DNA from: an uncultured Phycisphaerales bacterium | Lineage (GTDB): Bacteria > Planctomycetota > Phycisphaerae > Phycisphaerales > UBA1924 | NCBI GenBank assembly: GCA_937871415.1 | Contig: CALMQD010000495.1 | Location: forward strand, 1-9,734 | Length of the DNA stretch: 9,734 nucleotides | Direction of reading: 5' to 3' | In this document: positions 1-6,270 of the stretch, one piece after another | Numbering within the stretch: the stretch's first letter is position 1 | Layout of the letters: the number at the start of each line of letters is the position of its first letter | Translations under genes and position numbers: made by a program | The notes under the pieces: model-generated | Told to the model about the DNA's origin: nothing | Database searches by the model: none | What the model saw: only the letters and a program-made list of their open reading frames with translations

Positions 1-58
1 CCGGGTGCTGCTCTCGGCCGGGGGCGTGACCGTCGTGCTCAACGCGCCGGCGAAATAA
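1..58 (+). CDS. C-terminal end of an unidentified protein (partial)
   Basis: The frame starting at base 2 is open for 18 codons and ends at a TAA (56-58). The tail reads RVLLSAGGVTVVLNAPAK, a mix of hydrophobic strand-like residues with G or C at nearly all third positions, as in the clear genes of this window. The gene begins outside the window, so its family cannot be told. It converges on the histidine kinase, whose stop lies 63 bp further on. The coding claim rests only on frame quality and on the lack of a competing gene here. Confidence 0.45.
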   Translation, partial: RVLLSAGGVTVVLNAPAK

Positions 59-121
59 CGCCCGGGGCTCGGCGGGTCGCCGTACGCCGCGGCCGATGTC
101 GCTGCGCGTGCTCATCGCGTT

Positions 122-1897
122 TCAGGACGCGGCCCCCGGCGTCGTCGCGCCGGTGAGCGAGGCCCGGAAGGTCTGCTCCAGGCGCGTCTCGGCGGCGCGC
201 TGCGGATCGAAGCGGACGGGCAGGATGACGCTGAACATCGAGCCGCGCCCCAGTTCGCTGTCGACCTGGATCTCGCCCTGGAGCAGGTTGGTGAGTTCCT
301 TGCAGATCGCCAGGCCCAGACCGGTGCCGGCGTGCCTGCGCGTGTGCCCGCTGTCGAGTTGCTGGAACTTCTCGAAGAGCTTCTCCTGGTCCTCGGGCGC
401 GATGCCCGGGCCGGTGTCGAGCACGCTCACGCGCACGCGATCGGCCGAGCCGGCGCCCTCGCTCGCGCGTCCGAAGAGCCGCTCGGCGCGGAGCGTGACC
501 TTGCCGATCCCCCCGCCGCCCGCGCCCGACGCCGCGATCTTCTCGCCCGTGAACTTCACGGCGTTGGACAGGAAGTTGAAGACGATCTGCTGCAGTTTCT
601 TGGCGTCGGTCTCGACCAGCGGCAGGTCCGGCCCGACCTCGAGGGCCAGCTCGACGCTCGCGCGGTCGGCCAGGGGCCGGATGAGCGCCATGAGCGCCTC
701 GCACAGGTCGGCGACCGACACGGGCTCGATCTTCACCTCCATGCGACCGGCCTCGAGCTTGGCCATGTCCAGCAGCGTGTTGATCATCTCGAGCAGGTTG
801 CGCCCCGCCGAGACGATGTTGTCGAGGTAGCGCTTGCGCTTGGAGAGCGTCGACGACGCCGGTGTTTCACCCAGGTCGCGCTGGTCCTTCTCCACCTGCT
901 CTTGCAGCAGCTCCGCGAATCCGATGATCGAGTTCAGCGGCGTGCGCAGCTCGTGGCTGACGTTCGCGAGGAAGTCGCCCTTGATCTTGTTGGCCTCGAA
1001 GAGCGCGACGTTCCGCTCGGCCAGTTCGTTGACCTTCAGGTCCAGCGAGGCGTTGATCGCCCGCAACTGGTTCTGCCCGGCGGTGACGGCCTCGAGCATC
1101 TGGTTGAAGGTCTCGCCGAGTTCCTCGAACTCGTCGCCCGTCTGGATCTCGGCGCGGGTCGAGGTGTCGCCCTCGCGGACGCGCTCGGCGGTGGTCTTGA
1201 GTTCGCGCACGGGGCCCAGGATGAGCCGGTTGGTGATCAGGTAGAAGACCATGACCGCCAGCCCCAGCGCGATCAGGCCGGCCGAGAGCATGTACGCCGC
1301 GTTGACCAGTCCCTGGCTGATCGCTCCGGCCGCGGTGCGGTCCAGGACGATCATCGCCTGCATGGTGAGCGGCGTGGGCGGTCCGGAAGCGGGCGCGGGC
1401 ACCCCGTCGGCCGCGTGCAGGCGGGCGAAGCGGTAGCGACGCCCGCCTTTGGTCCAGCGCGACTCGTGCACCTCGGCCTCGGCGGGGCCGGCGGCGCCGA
1501 TGAGCCGCGCGTACGCCGCGCCGATGAACGGATCGTTCGCGCCGGCCGCGGCGACTTTCTCCGGGGTCAGCACCACCAGCGTCGCGTCCCCGACGGGGTA
1601 GGGCTTGCCCGGGACGATCGGCTCGGCCTTGACGCCCGCGGGGCCGGCCAGACCCGGGACCGACTCGCCCGGCTTGATCGGCGTCAGCGCCGGCGCCCGG
1701 GCCCGGTCGGGGGCCGCGAGCTCGCCCGCCGCGGCGATCCAGCCCTGCACCAACTGTCGCGAGATGTCCCGCTGCCCCTCCTCGACGATGGCGCTGACGC
1801 GCAGCCACGCCACGCCCAGCGCCGCGAGGATGATGAGCACCACCGCGGCCCCGAACAGGAGCAGGCACTTGTTGGCGAGCGAGATCCCGCGCCACAT
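122..1897 (-). CDS. Membrane sensor histidine kinase (HAMP, HisKA, HATPase_c)
   Basis: A 591-residue sensor kinase of a two-component system that would autophosphorylate and pass phosphate to a response regulator not present here. In order: transmembrane helix 1 at about residues 11-32, an extracytoplasmic sensor region about 33-198, helix 2 about 200-222, HAMP about 220-275, a short coiled coil about 275-305, then HisKA with the H-box FLANVSHELRTPLNSIIGF and phospho-acceptor His315. The ATPase domain has an N-box (NFLSNAVKF, Asn441/Asn445), G1 box (DTGPG, Asp494), F-box (LFEKF, 507-511) and G2 box (GTGLGL, 524-529), so all catalytic motifs are intact. Glycine-rich inserts lie between N and G1 boxes (about 455-485). 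The sensor region faintly resembles Tll0287-like (DUF3365) domains but has no CxxCH haem motif; I leave it unassigned. No receiver domain is attached. It lies 27 bp downstream of the antiporter stop, so co-transcription is likely. Confidence 0.93.
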   Translation of the reverse strand: MWRGISLANKCLLLFGAAVVLIILAALGVAWLRVSAIVEEGQRDISRQLVQGWIAAAGELAAPDRARAPALTPIKPGESVPGLAGPAGVKAEPIVPGKPYPVGDATLVVLTPEKVAAAGANDPFIGAAYARLIGAAGPAEAEVHESRWTKGGRRYRFARLHAADGVPAPASGPPTPLTMQAMIVLDRTAAGAISQGLVNAAYMLSAGLIALGLAVMVFYLITNRLILGPVRELKTTAERVREGDTSTRAEIQTGDEFEELGETFNQMLEAVTAGQNQLRAINASLDLKVNELAERNVALFEANKIKGDFLANVSHELRTPLNSIIGFAELLQEQVEKDQRDLGETPASSTLSKRKRYLDNIVSAGRNLLEMINTLLDMAKLEAGRMEVKIEPVSVADLCEALMALIRPLADRASVELALEVGPDLPLVETDAKKLQQIVFNFLSNAVKFTGEKIAASGAGGGGIGKVTLRAERLFGRASEGAGSADRVRVSVLDTGPGIAPEDQEKLFEKFQQLDSGHTRRHAGTGLGLAICKELTNLLQGEIQVDSELGRGSMFSVILPVRFDPQRAAETRLEQTFRASLTGATTPGAAS

Positions 1898-1905
1898 CGT
1901 GCCCG

Positions 1906-1911
1906 AGTCTA
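1906..1911 (-). promoter_or_regulatory. Candidate -10 element upstream of the kinase gene
   Basis: On the minus strand this reads TAGACT, which fits the TANNNT pattern of a sigma-70 type -10 box. It ends 8 nt before the ATG at 1897, which would place a transcript start almost at the start codon. No Shine-Dalgarno sequence lies in the 27-bp gap and no clear -35 box is visible. It may be an internal promoter for the kinase within the antiporter operon, or chance. Confidence 0.2.
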
Positions 1912-1924
1912 CCCCGCCCGCGGA

Positions 1925-3745
1925 TCAGCGGTGCGAGGGCCGCTCCGCGGACTGCAGTTCGCGACGGACCCGCCCCGCCTCGTCGCGGATGACCTCCTGC
2001 GACGCGCCGGTCTCGGCGAGCACGGCCTCGGCGAGCGCCACCGCCGACTCCACCTCGTCCACGACCGCGACGTGCGCCCCCAGTTGACGCACCTGCGTCG
2101 CCTCGCGGAGGTACTTGGTCCGCAGCAGCACGCGCGTCTTTGGGCTGGTGTCCCGCACGTTCTGGATCAGCGCGTGGACGTCCGAAGAGTGCGGCGTCGT
2201 CACGATCAAGTGCGTCGCGCGCGTGATGCCCGCCTGCTCGAGTACCTCGGGAAGGGTCGCGTCGCCGAAGATCGCGGCGCGCCCGGAGGCGGAGAGGCTC
2301 GTGATGACGTCCATGTTGAGGTCGATGATCACCGTGGTCCTCCCGGCCTCGCGGAGCAAGCGGTCGACCTGCTGTCCGACGGGGCCGTGACCGACGACGA
2401 TCGCCAGCGGGCCGTCGGACTCGGCGATCGCGCGGACGGCGCGGGCGTTGGCCTCGCGGGCGCGGCGCTCGGCGCGGGCGTTGAGCACCTTCCAGACACG
2501 CGGGCGCGAGCGCAGGAACCGTTCGATCGGCCCGATCGTGCGGAAGAGCGCGGGGTTGATCGTGATGGTGATGATCGCGCACGCGACGAGCAGGTGCCGC
2601 GCTTCCTCGGGAAGCAGGCCGTGCTTGAAGGCCAGTTCGCCCAGGATGAACGAGAACTCGCCGATCTGCGCGAGCCCGACGGCGATGACCAGCGCCGTCG
2701 CCACCGGGTAGCCCAGGACCGTGACGATGACGATCGCCGCGAGCGGCTTGGCGACCAGCACGATCCCCAGGCCCGCGAGCATCAGCAGCGGATTCTCGAC
2801 GATGAACATCGGGTCGAGCAGCATGCCGACGGAGACGAAGAACAGCACCGCGAAGGCGTCGCGCATGGGCAGGGCGTCGGCGCCGGCCTGCTGGCTCACC
2901 GGCGACTGGGCGACCATCATGCCCGCGAGGAAGGCGCCCAGCGCCACCGACGCGCCGAAGAGCATCGCCGCGCCGGTCGCGACGGCGATCGACATCACGA
3001 GCACCGTCAGCGTGAAGAGTTCGCGCGAGCGCAGGCGCGCGATGCGGACCAGCATCCACGGGACCACCCGCGGACCGATGATCGCGACGATGCCCATCAT
3101 CACCACGAGCTTGCCCATAGCGATCAGGAGCGACAGCCACCAGGGGCTGGCGTCGGCCGCGTGCACCGCGCCGTCCGCGCCGTGGGCCGGGGCTCCGGCC
3201 CCGCCGACGGCGGCCTGTACCAGTTCCGGGCCGGCCATCGCCGGGATGAGCACCAGCACGATGACCGTCAGCACGTCCTCGACGATGAGCCAGCCGACGG
3301 CGGCGTGTCCCGGCGCGGAGTTCAGACGCCCCCCGTCGATCAGCACGCGCATGAGCACGACGGTGCTCGCGACCGCCATGGCCATGCCGGTCACCAGCCC
3401 CGCGGTGACGCTCCAGCCCAGGATGTTGAAGACGATCGCGCCGGCGACGGTCGCGACCAGGCTCTGCCCGAGGGCGCCCGGGATGGCCAGCCAGCGCACG
3501 GCCAGCAGGTCCTTGGGATGAAAGTGCAGTCCCACGCCGAACATGAGCAGAATCACGCCCAGTTCCGCCAACTGCGGCGCGAGCGTTTCGTCGGCGGTGA
3601 ATCCCGGCGTGTGCCGGCTCAGCGCCACGCCCGCGAGCAGGTACCCGACGATCGGAGACAGCCCCAGGCGCTGGGTGATCAGCCCGAGAATCCACGCGGC
3701 GGTGAACGCCGCGGCCAGCGTTGTCAGGAGCGGGAAATCATGCAT
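1925..3745 (-). CDS. YbaL/KefB-type cation:proton antiporter with RCK (TrkA-N) domain
   Basis: A 606-residue CPA2-family monovalent cation:proton antiporter of the inner membrane. Residues about 5-405 form the Na_H_Exchanger domain, with many hydrophobic helices and motifs I recall from E. coli YbaL: PIVGYLLAGV (31-40), ELGVILLMFGVGLHF (61-75), STVVL (127-131), GWLIVEDVLT (151-160, with the conserved acidic Asp157), DAFAVLFFVSVGMLLDP (296-312) and AQIGEFSFIL (359-368). A cytosolic linker (about 410-445) leads to a Rossmann RCK/TrkA-N domain (about 446-575) with the glycine motif GHGPVG (452-457) and an acidic residue after strand 2 (Asp475), which in this family bind nucleotide and gate transport. 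The frame is open upstream to Met at 3859, but the extra 38 residues are Gly/Pro/Arg-rich and lie over the intergenic repeats. MHDFPLLTT at 3745 matches the YbaL-like start and was chosen. No Shine-Dalgarno is visible. Likely first gene of an operon with the kinase. The transported ion cannot be told from sequence. Confidence 0.92.
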   Translation of the reverse strand: MHDFPLLTTLAAAFTAAWILGLITQRLGLSPIVGYLLAGVALSRHTPGFTADETLAPQLAELGVILLMFGVGLHFHPKDLLAVRWLAIPGALGQSLVATVAGAIVFNILGWSVTAGLVTGMAMAVASTVVLMRVLIDGGRLNSAPGHAAVGWLIVEDVLTVIVLVLIPAMAGPELVQAAVGGAGAPAHGADGAVHAADASPWWLSLLIAMGKLVVMMGIVAIIGPRVVPWMLVRIARLRSRELFTLTVLVMSIAVATGAAMLFGASVALGAFLAGMMVAQSPVSQQAGADALPMRDAFAVLFFVSVGMLLDPMFIVENPLLMLAGLGIVLVAKPLAAIVIVTVLGYPVATALVIAVGLAQIGEFSFILGELAFKHGLLPEEARHLLVACAIITITINPALFRTIGPIERFLRSRPRVWKVLNARAERRAREANARAVRAIAESDGPLAIVVGHGPVGQQVDRLLREAGRTTVIIDLNMDVITSLSASGRAAIFGDATLPEVLEQAGITRATHLIVTTPHSSDVHALIQNVRDTSPKTRVLLRTKYLREATQVRQLGAHVAVVDEVESAVALAEAVLAETGASQEVIRDEAGRVRRELQSAERPSHR

Positions 3746-3750
3746 GGCGG

Positions 3751-3756
3751 GGTATA
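3751..3756 (-). promoter_or_regulatory. Candidate -10 element for the antiporter gene
   Basis: Reads TATACC on the minus strand, the only AT-rich hexamer near the ATG at 3745, ending 5 nt before it. With a 17-bp spacer the -35 position would read TGGTCC and fall in the loop and right arm of the inverted repeat at 3768-3787. The match to consensus is partial (TATA, then CC), so this is tentative. Confidence 0.2.
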
Positions 3757-3767
3757 GACCGCCCGGA

Positions 3768-3787
3768 CGCCCGGGACCACCCGGGCG
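3768..3787. repeat. Perfect inverted repeat, 8-bp arms, 4-nt loop
   Basis: The arms CGCCCGGG and CCCGGGCG are perfectly complementary around ACCA. The repeat lies 22 bp upstream of the antiporter start codon and about 94 bp upstream of miaB. There is no adjacent T-run, and the genes point outward, so it is not a terminator. It could be an operator overlapping the antiporter promoter or a hairpin in its leader. GC-rich palindromes arise easily in a genome like this. Confidence 0.5.
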
Positions 3788-3798
3788 CGCTCCGAAAT

Positions 3799-3834
3799 CC
3801 CCGGCCCCGAACCGCCCTCGGCGGAGCGCCGGGG
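3799..3834. repeat. Nested hairpin-forming inverted repeat
   Basis: Outer arms CCCCGGC (3799-3805) and GCCGGGG (3828-3834) pair perfectly over 7 bp. Inside them CCGCC (3812-3816) and GGCGG (3820-3824) pair over 5 bp around a 3-nt loop. The element sits only 11 bp from the preceding inverted repeat, in the middle of the divergent region. It has no U-tract. A regulatory role is possible but only inferred from position. Confidence 0.35.
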
Positions 3835-3869
3835 AGGGCGTCTCATACGTGGCTCGCACGCGCCGCGCA

Positions 3870-3875
3870 TAAACT
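3870..3875 (+). promoter_or_regulatory. miaB: Candidate -10 element for a leaderless miaB transcript
   Basis: TAAACT matches TANNNT and lies in a small AT-rich island within very GC-rich DNA. Exactly 6 nt separate it from the A of the miaB ATG (3882), so the usual -10 to +1 spacing would start the RNA on the start codon itself. No Shine-Dalgarno precedes the ATG, which fits leaderless translation. The -35 region (about 3847-3852, ACGTGG) is not consensus-like. Confidence 0.4.
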
Positions 3876-3881
3876 TGCCCG

Positions 3882-5741
3882 ATGTCACGCGGCGCGGTGT
3901 ATCTCGAGACCTTCGGGTGCCAGATGAACGAACTCGACTCCGAGCTCGTCAGCGGGCAGCTGCGCGCGCTCGGCTACCGGTTCGTCGCCGCGCCCGAGCA
4001 GGCCGACATCGTGCTGTACAACACCTGCTCGGTCCGCGAACACGCCGAGCAGAAGGTCTGGAGCCGCCTCGGGCTCGACCGCCTCCGCAAGGCGCAGCGC
4101 CCGGACCTGGTCGTCGGCGTGCTGGGGTGCATGGCCGAGCGCGACGGCGAGGATCTGCTCCGGCGCATGCCCCAGGTCGACGTGCTCTGCGGTCCGGGCG
4201 AACTCGACAAACTCCCCCTGCTGCTCGACAACGCCCTGCGTACCAAGGCTTCGCTCCTGAGCGAGCCCGCGGAGCACACCCCTGCCGCGGGCGCGGCGGC
4301 CCCCGCGCTGATCTCGGCCCGGCAGGTCGCTCTCCAGGGCTCGTCGTCGCGCCGCTCCGCGACCCTCGCCGCGGCCCAGGACACGCTCGAACTGCTCGAC
4401 CTCTCGCGCGCCGTCTCGCCCGGCGACTTCGCGTCCACGCGCTCGGCGTACGTCCGCATCACGCGCGGGTGCAACAAGTTCTGCACCTACTGCGTCGTCC
4501 CTTTCACACGCGGGGCCGAGGTCCACCGTCCGCCCGAGCACATCATCGACGAGTGCAAGCGCCTGCAGGACGCCGGCGTCGTCGAGGTCACGCTGCTGGG
4601 CCAGACCGTCAACCACTACCGCTTCGAGCACGGCGCGGCGGTGAGCGTCGGGGGCGTCACGCAGCCGCAGAAAGGCCGCAGTTACAAGGGCGGGCACAAC
4701 CGCGACCCCTTCGCGGGCGAGCGCGTGACGACGTTCGCCGGCCTGCTGTCGATGATCCACGAGCGCGTGCCGGGGATCGAGCGGCTGCGGTTCGTGACGA
4801 GTTACCCGCGCGACTTCGGCGACGACGTGCTCGAGGTCATCCGCGACTCGCCGCGCATCTGCCGCTACCTGCACGTGCCGGCCCAGAGCGGGAGCAACGC
4901 GGTGCTGGCGCGCATGAACCGGGGGTACAGCGTCGAGGAGTACCTCGAGTTCCTCGACCGCGCGCGGGCCCACCTGCACCAGCCGGAGATCAACCGCCCG
5001 CTCACGCTCGCGGGCGACATCATCGCCGGCTTCCCGGGCGAGACCGAGGACGACCACGAGGCGACCAAGCGCCTGCTCGAACGGGCCCGGTACAAGAACT
5101 GCTTCATCTTCAAGTACTCGGCGCGCCCCGGCACCGTCGCGCACGAGAAACTGCCGGACGATGTGCCCGAGAGCGTCAAGCGCCGTCGCAACAACGAACT
5201 GCTGGCGCTGCAGCAGCGCATCAGCGCGGAGGTCGGGCGCGAGTTCGTGGGCGAGACGCTCCCGGTCTTCTTCGAGGGCCTCTCGCAACTGAGCCTCAAA
5301 CAGAAACTGCGCGAGCAGGAGGCCCTGGCCATGGCCGCCGGCCCGCGCGGGCACGGACACCATCATCACCACGCCCGCACCGGCTCGGCGGCGACGGCCG
5401 CCGGAGCCGTCTCGCTCACCATCCGGGGGTCCGCACCGGGTCACCGGTCCGGCACACCCGACGGGCACGCGCAGACCGACGGGCACGCGCACGTGCACGC
5501 CCCGAGCGCGTGCGAGATGCCGCCGCGGGGCGACGCGACGGACGTTCCGGTCGACACTCAACCCGCGGCGCCCGGGTTCGTCCAGATCTCCGGGCGGACC
5601 GACGGCGACATCATCGTGCACGTGGACCTTCCCGAGGACCGGCAGAAGGCGGTGGAGGCGCTGGTCGGCACGGTCCGGCGCGTGCGCATCACCGAGGCCC
5701 GAACGCTGTCGCTCGTGGGCGAACTCGTGGACGGCCCCTGA
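3882..5741 (+). CDS. miaB: tRNA-2-methylthio-N6-dimethylallyladenosine synthase (MiaB)
   Basis: A 619-residue cytosolic radical-SAM methylthiotransferase that converts i6A37 of tRNAs reading U-starting codons to ms2i6A37. The N-terminal UPF0004 domain opens with LETFGCQMNELDSE and has cluster cysteines Cys13, Cys49 (YNTCSVRE) and Cys83 (GCMAER). The radical-SAM core has RGCNKFCTYCVVPFTRG with Cys197, Cys201 and Cys204, then LLGQTVNHY, HVPAQSGSN, GDIIAGFPGETEDD and SARPGTVA. NTCSVRE, CVVPFTRG and LLGQTVN favour MiaB over RimO or MtaB. It is longer than the usual roughly 440-480 residues because of a linker (about 127-187), an insert after LLGQTVNHY (about 247-283) and a His-rich insert (about 472-566) that splits the TRAM domain between its first strand (PVFFEGLS) and the GRTDGD loop. 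The ATG at 3882 gives a normal N-terminus; there is no Shine-Dalgarno, and a -10-like box is placed for a leaderless start. The VWA gene follows after 44 bp. Confidence 0.95.
   Translation: MSRGAVYLETFGCQMNELDSELVSGQLRALGYRFVAAPEQADIVLYNTCSVREHAEQKVWSRLGLDRLRKAQRPDLVVGVLGCMAERDGEDLLRRMPQVDVLCGPGELDKLPLLLDNALRTKASLLSEPAEHTPAAGAAAPALISARQVALQGSSSRRSATLAAAQDTLELLDLSRAVSPGDFASTRSAYVRITRGCNKFCTYCVVPFTRGAEVHRPPEHIIDECKRLQDAGVVEVTLLGQTVNHYRFEHGAAVSVGGVTQPQKGRSYKGGHNRDPFAGERVTTFAGLLSMIHERVPGIERLRFVTSYPRDFGDDVLEVIRDSPRICRYLHVPAQSGSNAVLARMNRGYSVEEYLEFLDRARAHLHQPEINRPLTLAGDIIAGFPGETEDDHEATKRLLERARYKNCFIFKYSARPGTVAHEKLPDDVPESVKRRRNNELLALQQRISAEVGREFVGETLPVFFEGLSQLSLKQKLREQEALAMAAGPRGHGHHHHHARTGSAATAAGAVSLTIRGSAPGHRSGTPDGHAQTDGHAHVHAPSACEMPPRGDATDVPVDTQPAAPGFVQISGRTDGDIIVHVDLPEDRQKAVEALVGTVRRVRITEARTLSLVGELVDGP
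5458..5491 (+). repeat. Two-copy tandem repeat, 18-bp period, within miaB
   Basis: A 16-nt unit (CCGACGGGCACGCGCA) at 5458-5473 recurs identically at 5476-5491. In frame it encodes PDGHA and TDGHA in the His-rich insert of MiaB. The period is a multiple of three, so gain or loss of a unit keeps the frame. Confidence 0.6.
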
Positions 5742-5748
5742 TCCCGCC

Positions 5749-5766
5749 CCGGCCGGCGTCGGCCGG
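5749..5766 (+). repeat. Short hairpin in the gap between miaB and the VWA gene
   Basis: CCGGCC (5749-5754) and GGCCGG (5761-5766) can form a 6-bp stem with a 6-nt loop, 8 nt after the miaB stop. There is no following T-run, so it is not a typical intrinsic terminator. It could be a weak attenuator or RNA-end stabiliser, or chance. Confidence 0.25.
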
Positions 5767-5770
5767 TCGT

Positions 5771-5775
5771 GGAGA
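5771..5775 (+). promoter_or_regulatory. Shine-Dalgarno site for the GTG start at 5786
   Basis: GGAGA sits 10 nt upstream of the GTG at 5786. It supports this start for the VWA protein: translation from there gives a short polar N-terminus followed at once by a transmembrane helix. The nearest in-frame ATG, at codon 21, lies within that helix. Confidence 0.45.
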
Positions 5776-5785
5776 AAGCCGCGCT

Positions 5786-6263
5786 GTGTCCCTGAGGTTT
5801 GACGAACAACTCTGGCTCTGGATCGGCCTGGGCGCGGCGCTGGTCATGGCCGGTTTCGGCCTGCGCTGGCTGGGCTCGATGTCGTCGCTCCGGCGATGGT
5901 CGGCGGTGATCGTCCGCGTGGGGCTGGTGGGCATCATCGCGGCGCTGCTCGCCGGGGCGACGCTGCGGCGCGAGTCGGACCGCATGGCGCTGGTCGTCGT
6001 CGCCGACGTCTCGGGATCGGTCCGGCGCTTCGGGACCGACGACCCGGGCGCACTCGCCGGGCGCGTGCGACAGTTCATCGACGCCTCCGCCGCGGCCGGC
6101 GCTTCCGAAGCCCGCCGACCCGACGACGTGGTGGGCGTCATCGCCTTCGACGCCCGCCCGGCGGCGGTGGTCGCCCCGACCATCGGCCCGCTCCCCGACG
6201 CCTGGCCGACGCCCGCGCCTACCGAGGGGACCGACATCGCCTCGGCGCTGCGCCTGGCCGGGC
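5786..6263 (+). pseudogene. N-terminal part of double-VWA membrane protein, cut by a frameshift
   Basis: 159 codons from GTG 5786 carry two transmembrane helices (about residues 10-28 and 38-58) and the first half of a VWA domain: strand MALVVVADVSGS with MIDAS residues Asp74, Ser76 and Ser78, then GVIAFDARPAAVV, then the MIDAS threonine in EGTDIASALRLAG (Thr149). The next expected part of the domain, a strand ending in SDG, is found only in the +1 frame from 6264. Read on without correction, this frame becomes Arg/Pro-rich nonsense and stops at TGA 6869-6871, giving a 361-residue product. Removing one G from the GGG at 6260-6262 joins LAG directly to MIPDG and restores one protein of 1098 residues ending at 9083. 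Either a real indel or a base-calling or assembly error is possible; the rest of the protein shows no decay. Confidence 0.8.
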
Positions 6264-6270
6264 ATGATCC
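6255..6270 (+). other. Frameshift junction (+1, apparent extra G in GGG)
   Basis: Upstream of here the conserved VWA sequence is in the frame of 5786, and downstream in the frame of 6264. Off-frame translations on either side are Arg/Pro/Trp-rich and unlike the family. The site is a three-base G run followed by C, not a known programmed slippery sequence, and there is no stop codon at the shift point as in the release-factor-2 type. Confidence 0.8.

Noticed and set aside
70..82. Small hairpin (CGGCG, loop GGT, CGCCG) between the convergent first gene and the kinase gene
   Set aside because: Only 5 bp and no T-run on either strand. Too weak to call as a bidirectional terminator in DNA of this composition.
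867..3695. A 942-codon open frame on the minus strand overlapping the same two genes
   Set aside because: An Arg/Gly/Ala-rich out-of-frame translation of the antiporter and kinase genes with no domain, crossing the boundary between them.
332..3757. A 1141-codon open frame on the plus strand opposite the kinase and antiporter
   Set aside because: It is antisense to two genes with full family motifs. Its product is dominated by Arg, Asp, His and Gln with no recognisable domain, typical of a shadow frame in GC-rich DNA.
3746..3859. N-terminal extension of the antiporter to a Met at 3859
   Set aside because: The extra 38 residues are Gly/Pro/Arg-rich, have no family counterpart, and coincide with the inverted repeats of the intergenic region. 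The Met at 3745 starts directly before the first membrane helix.
3885..5621. 578-codon minus-strand frame opposite miaB
   Set aside because: Antisense to a certain gene; its composition is Arg/Val/Glu-rich without a known domain.
3875..5785. Long open frame running through miaB into the VWA gene
   Set aside because: Only the part from GTG 5786 has family motifs. The upstream part is an Arg/Pro-rich shadow of miaB, open only because stop codons are rare at this GC content.
6260..6266. Programmed ribosomal frameshifting at the VWA break
   Set aside because: No slippery heptamer, no stop codon in the zero frame at the site and no obvious stimulatory element. An indel or sequencing error explains the sequence more simply.
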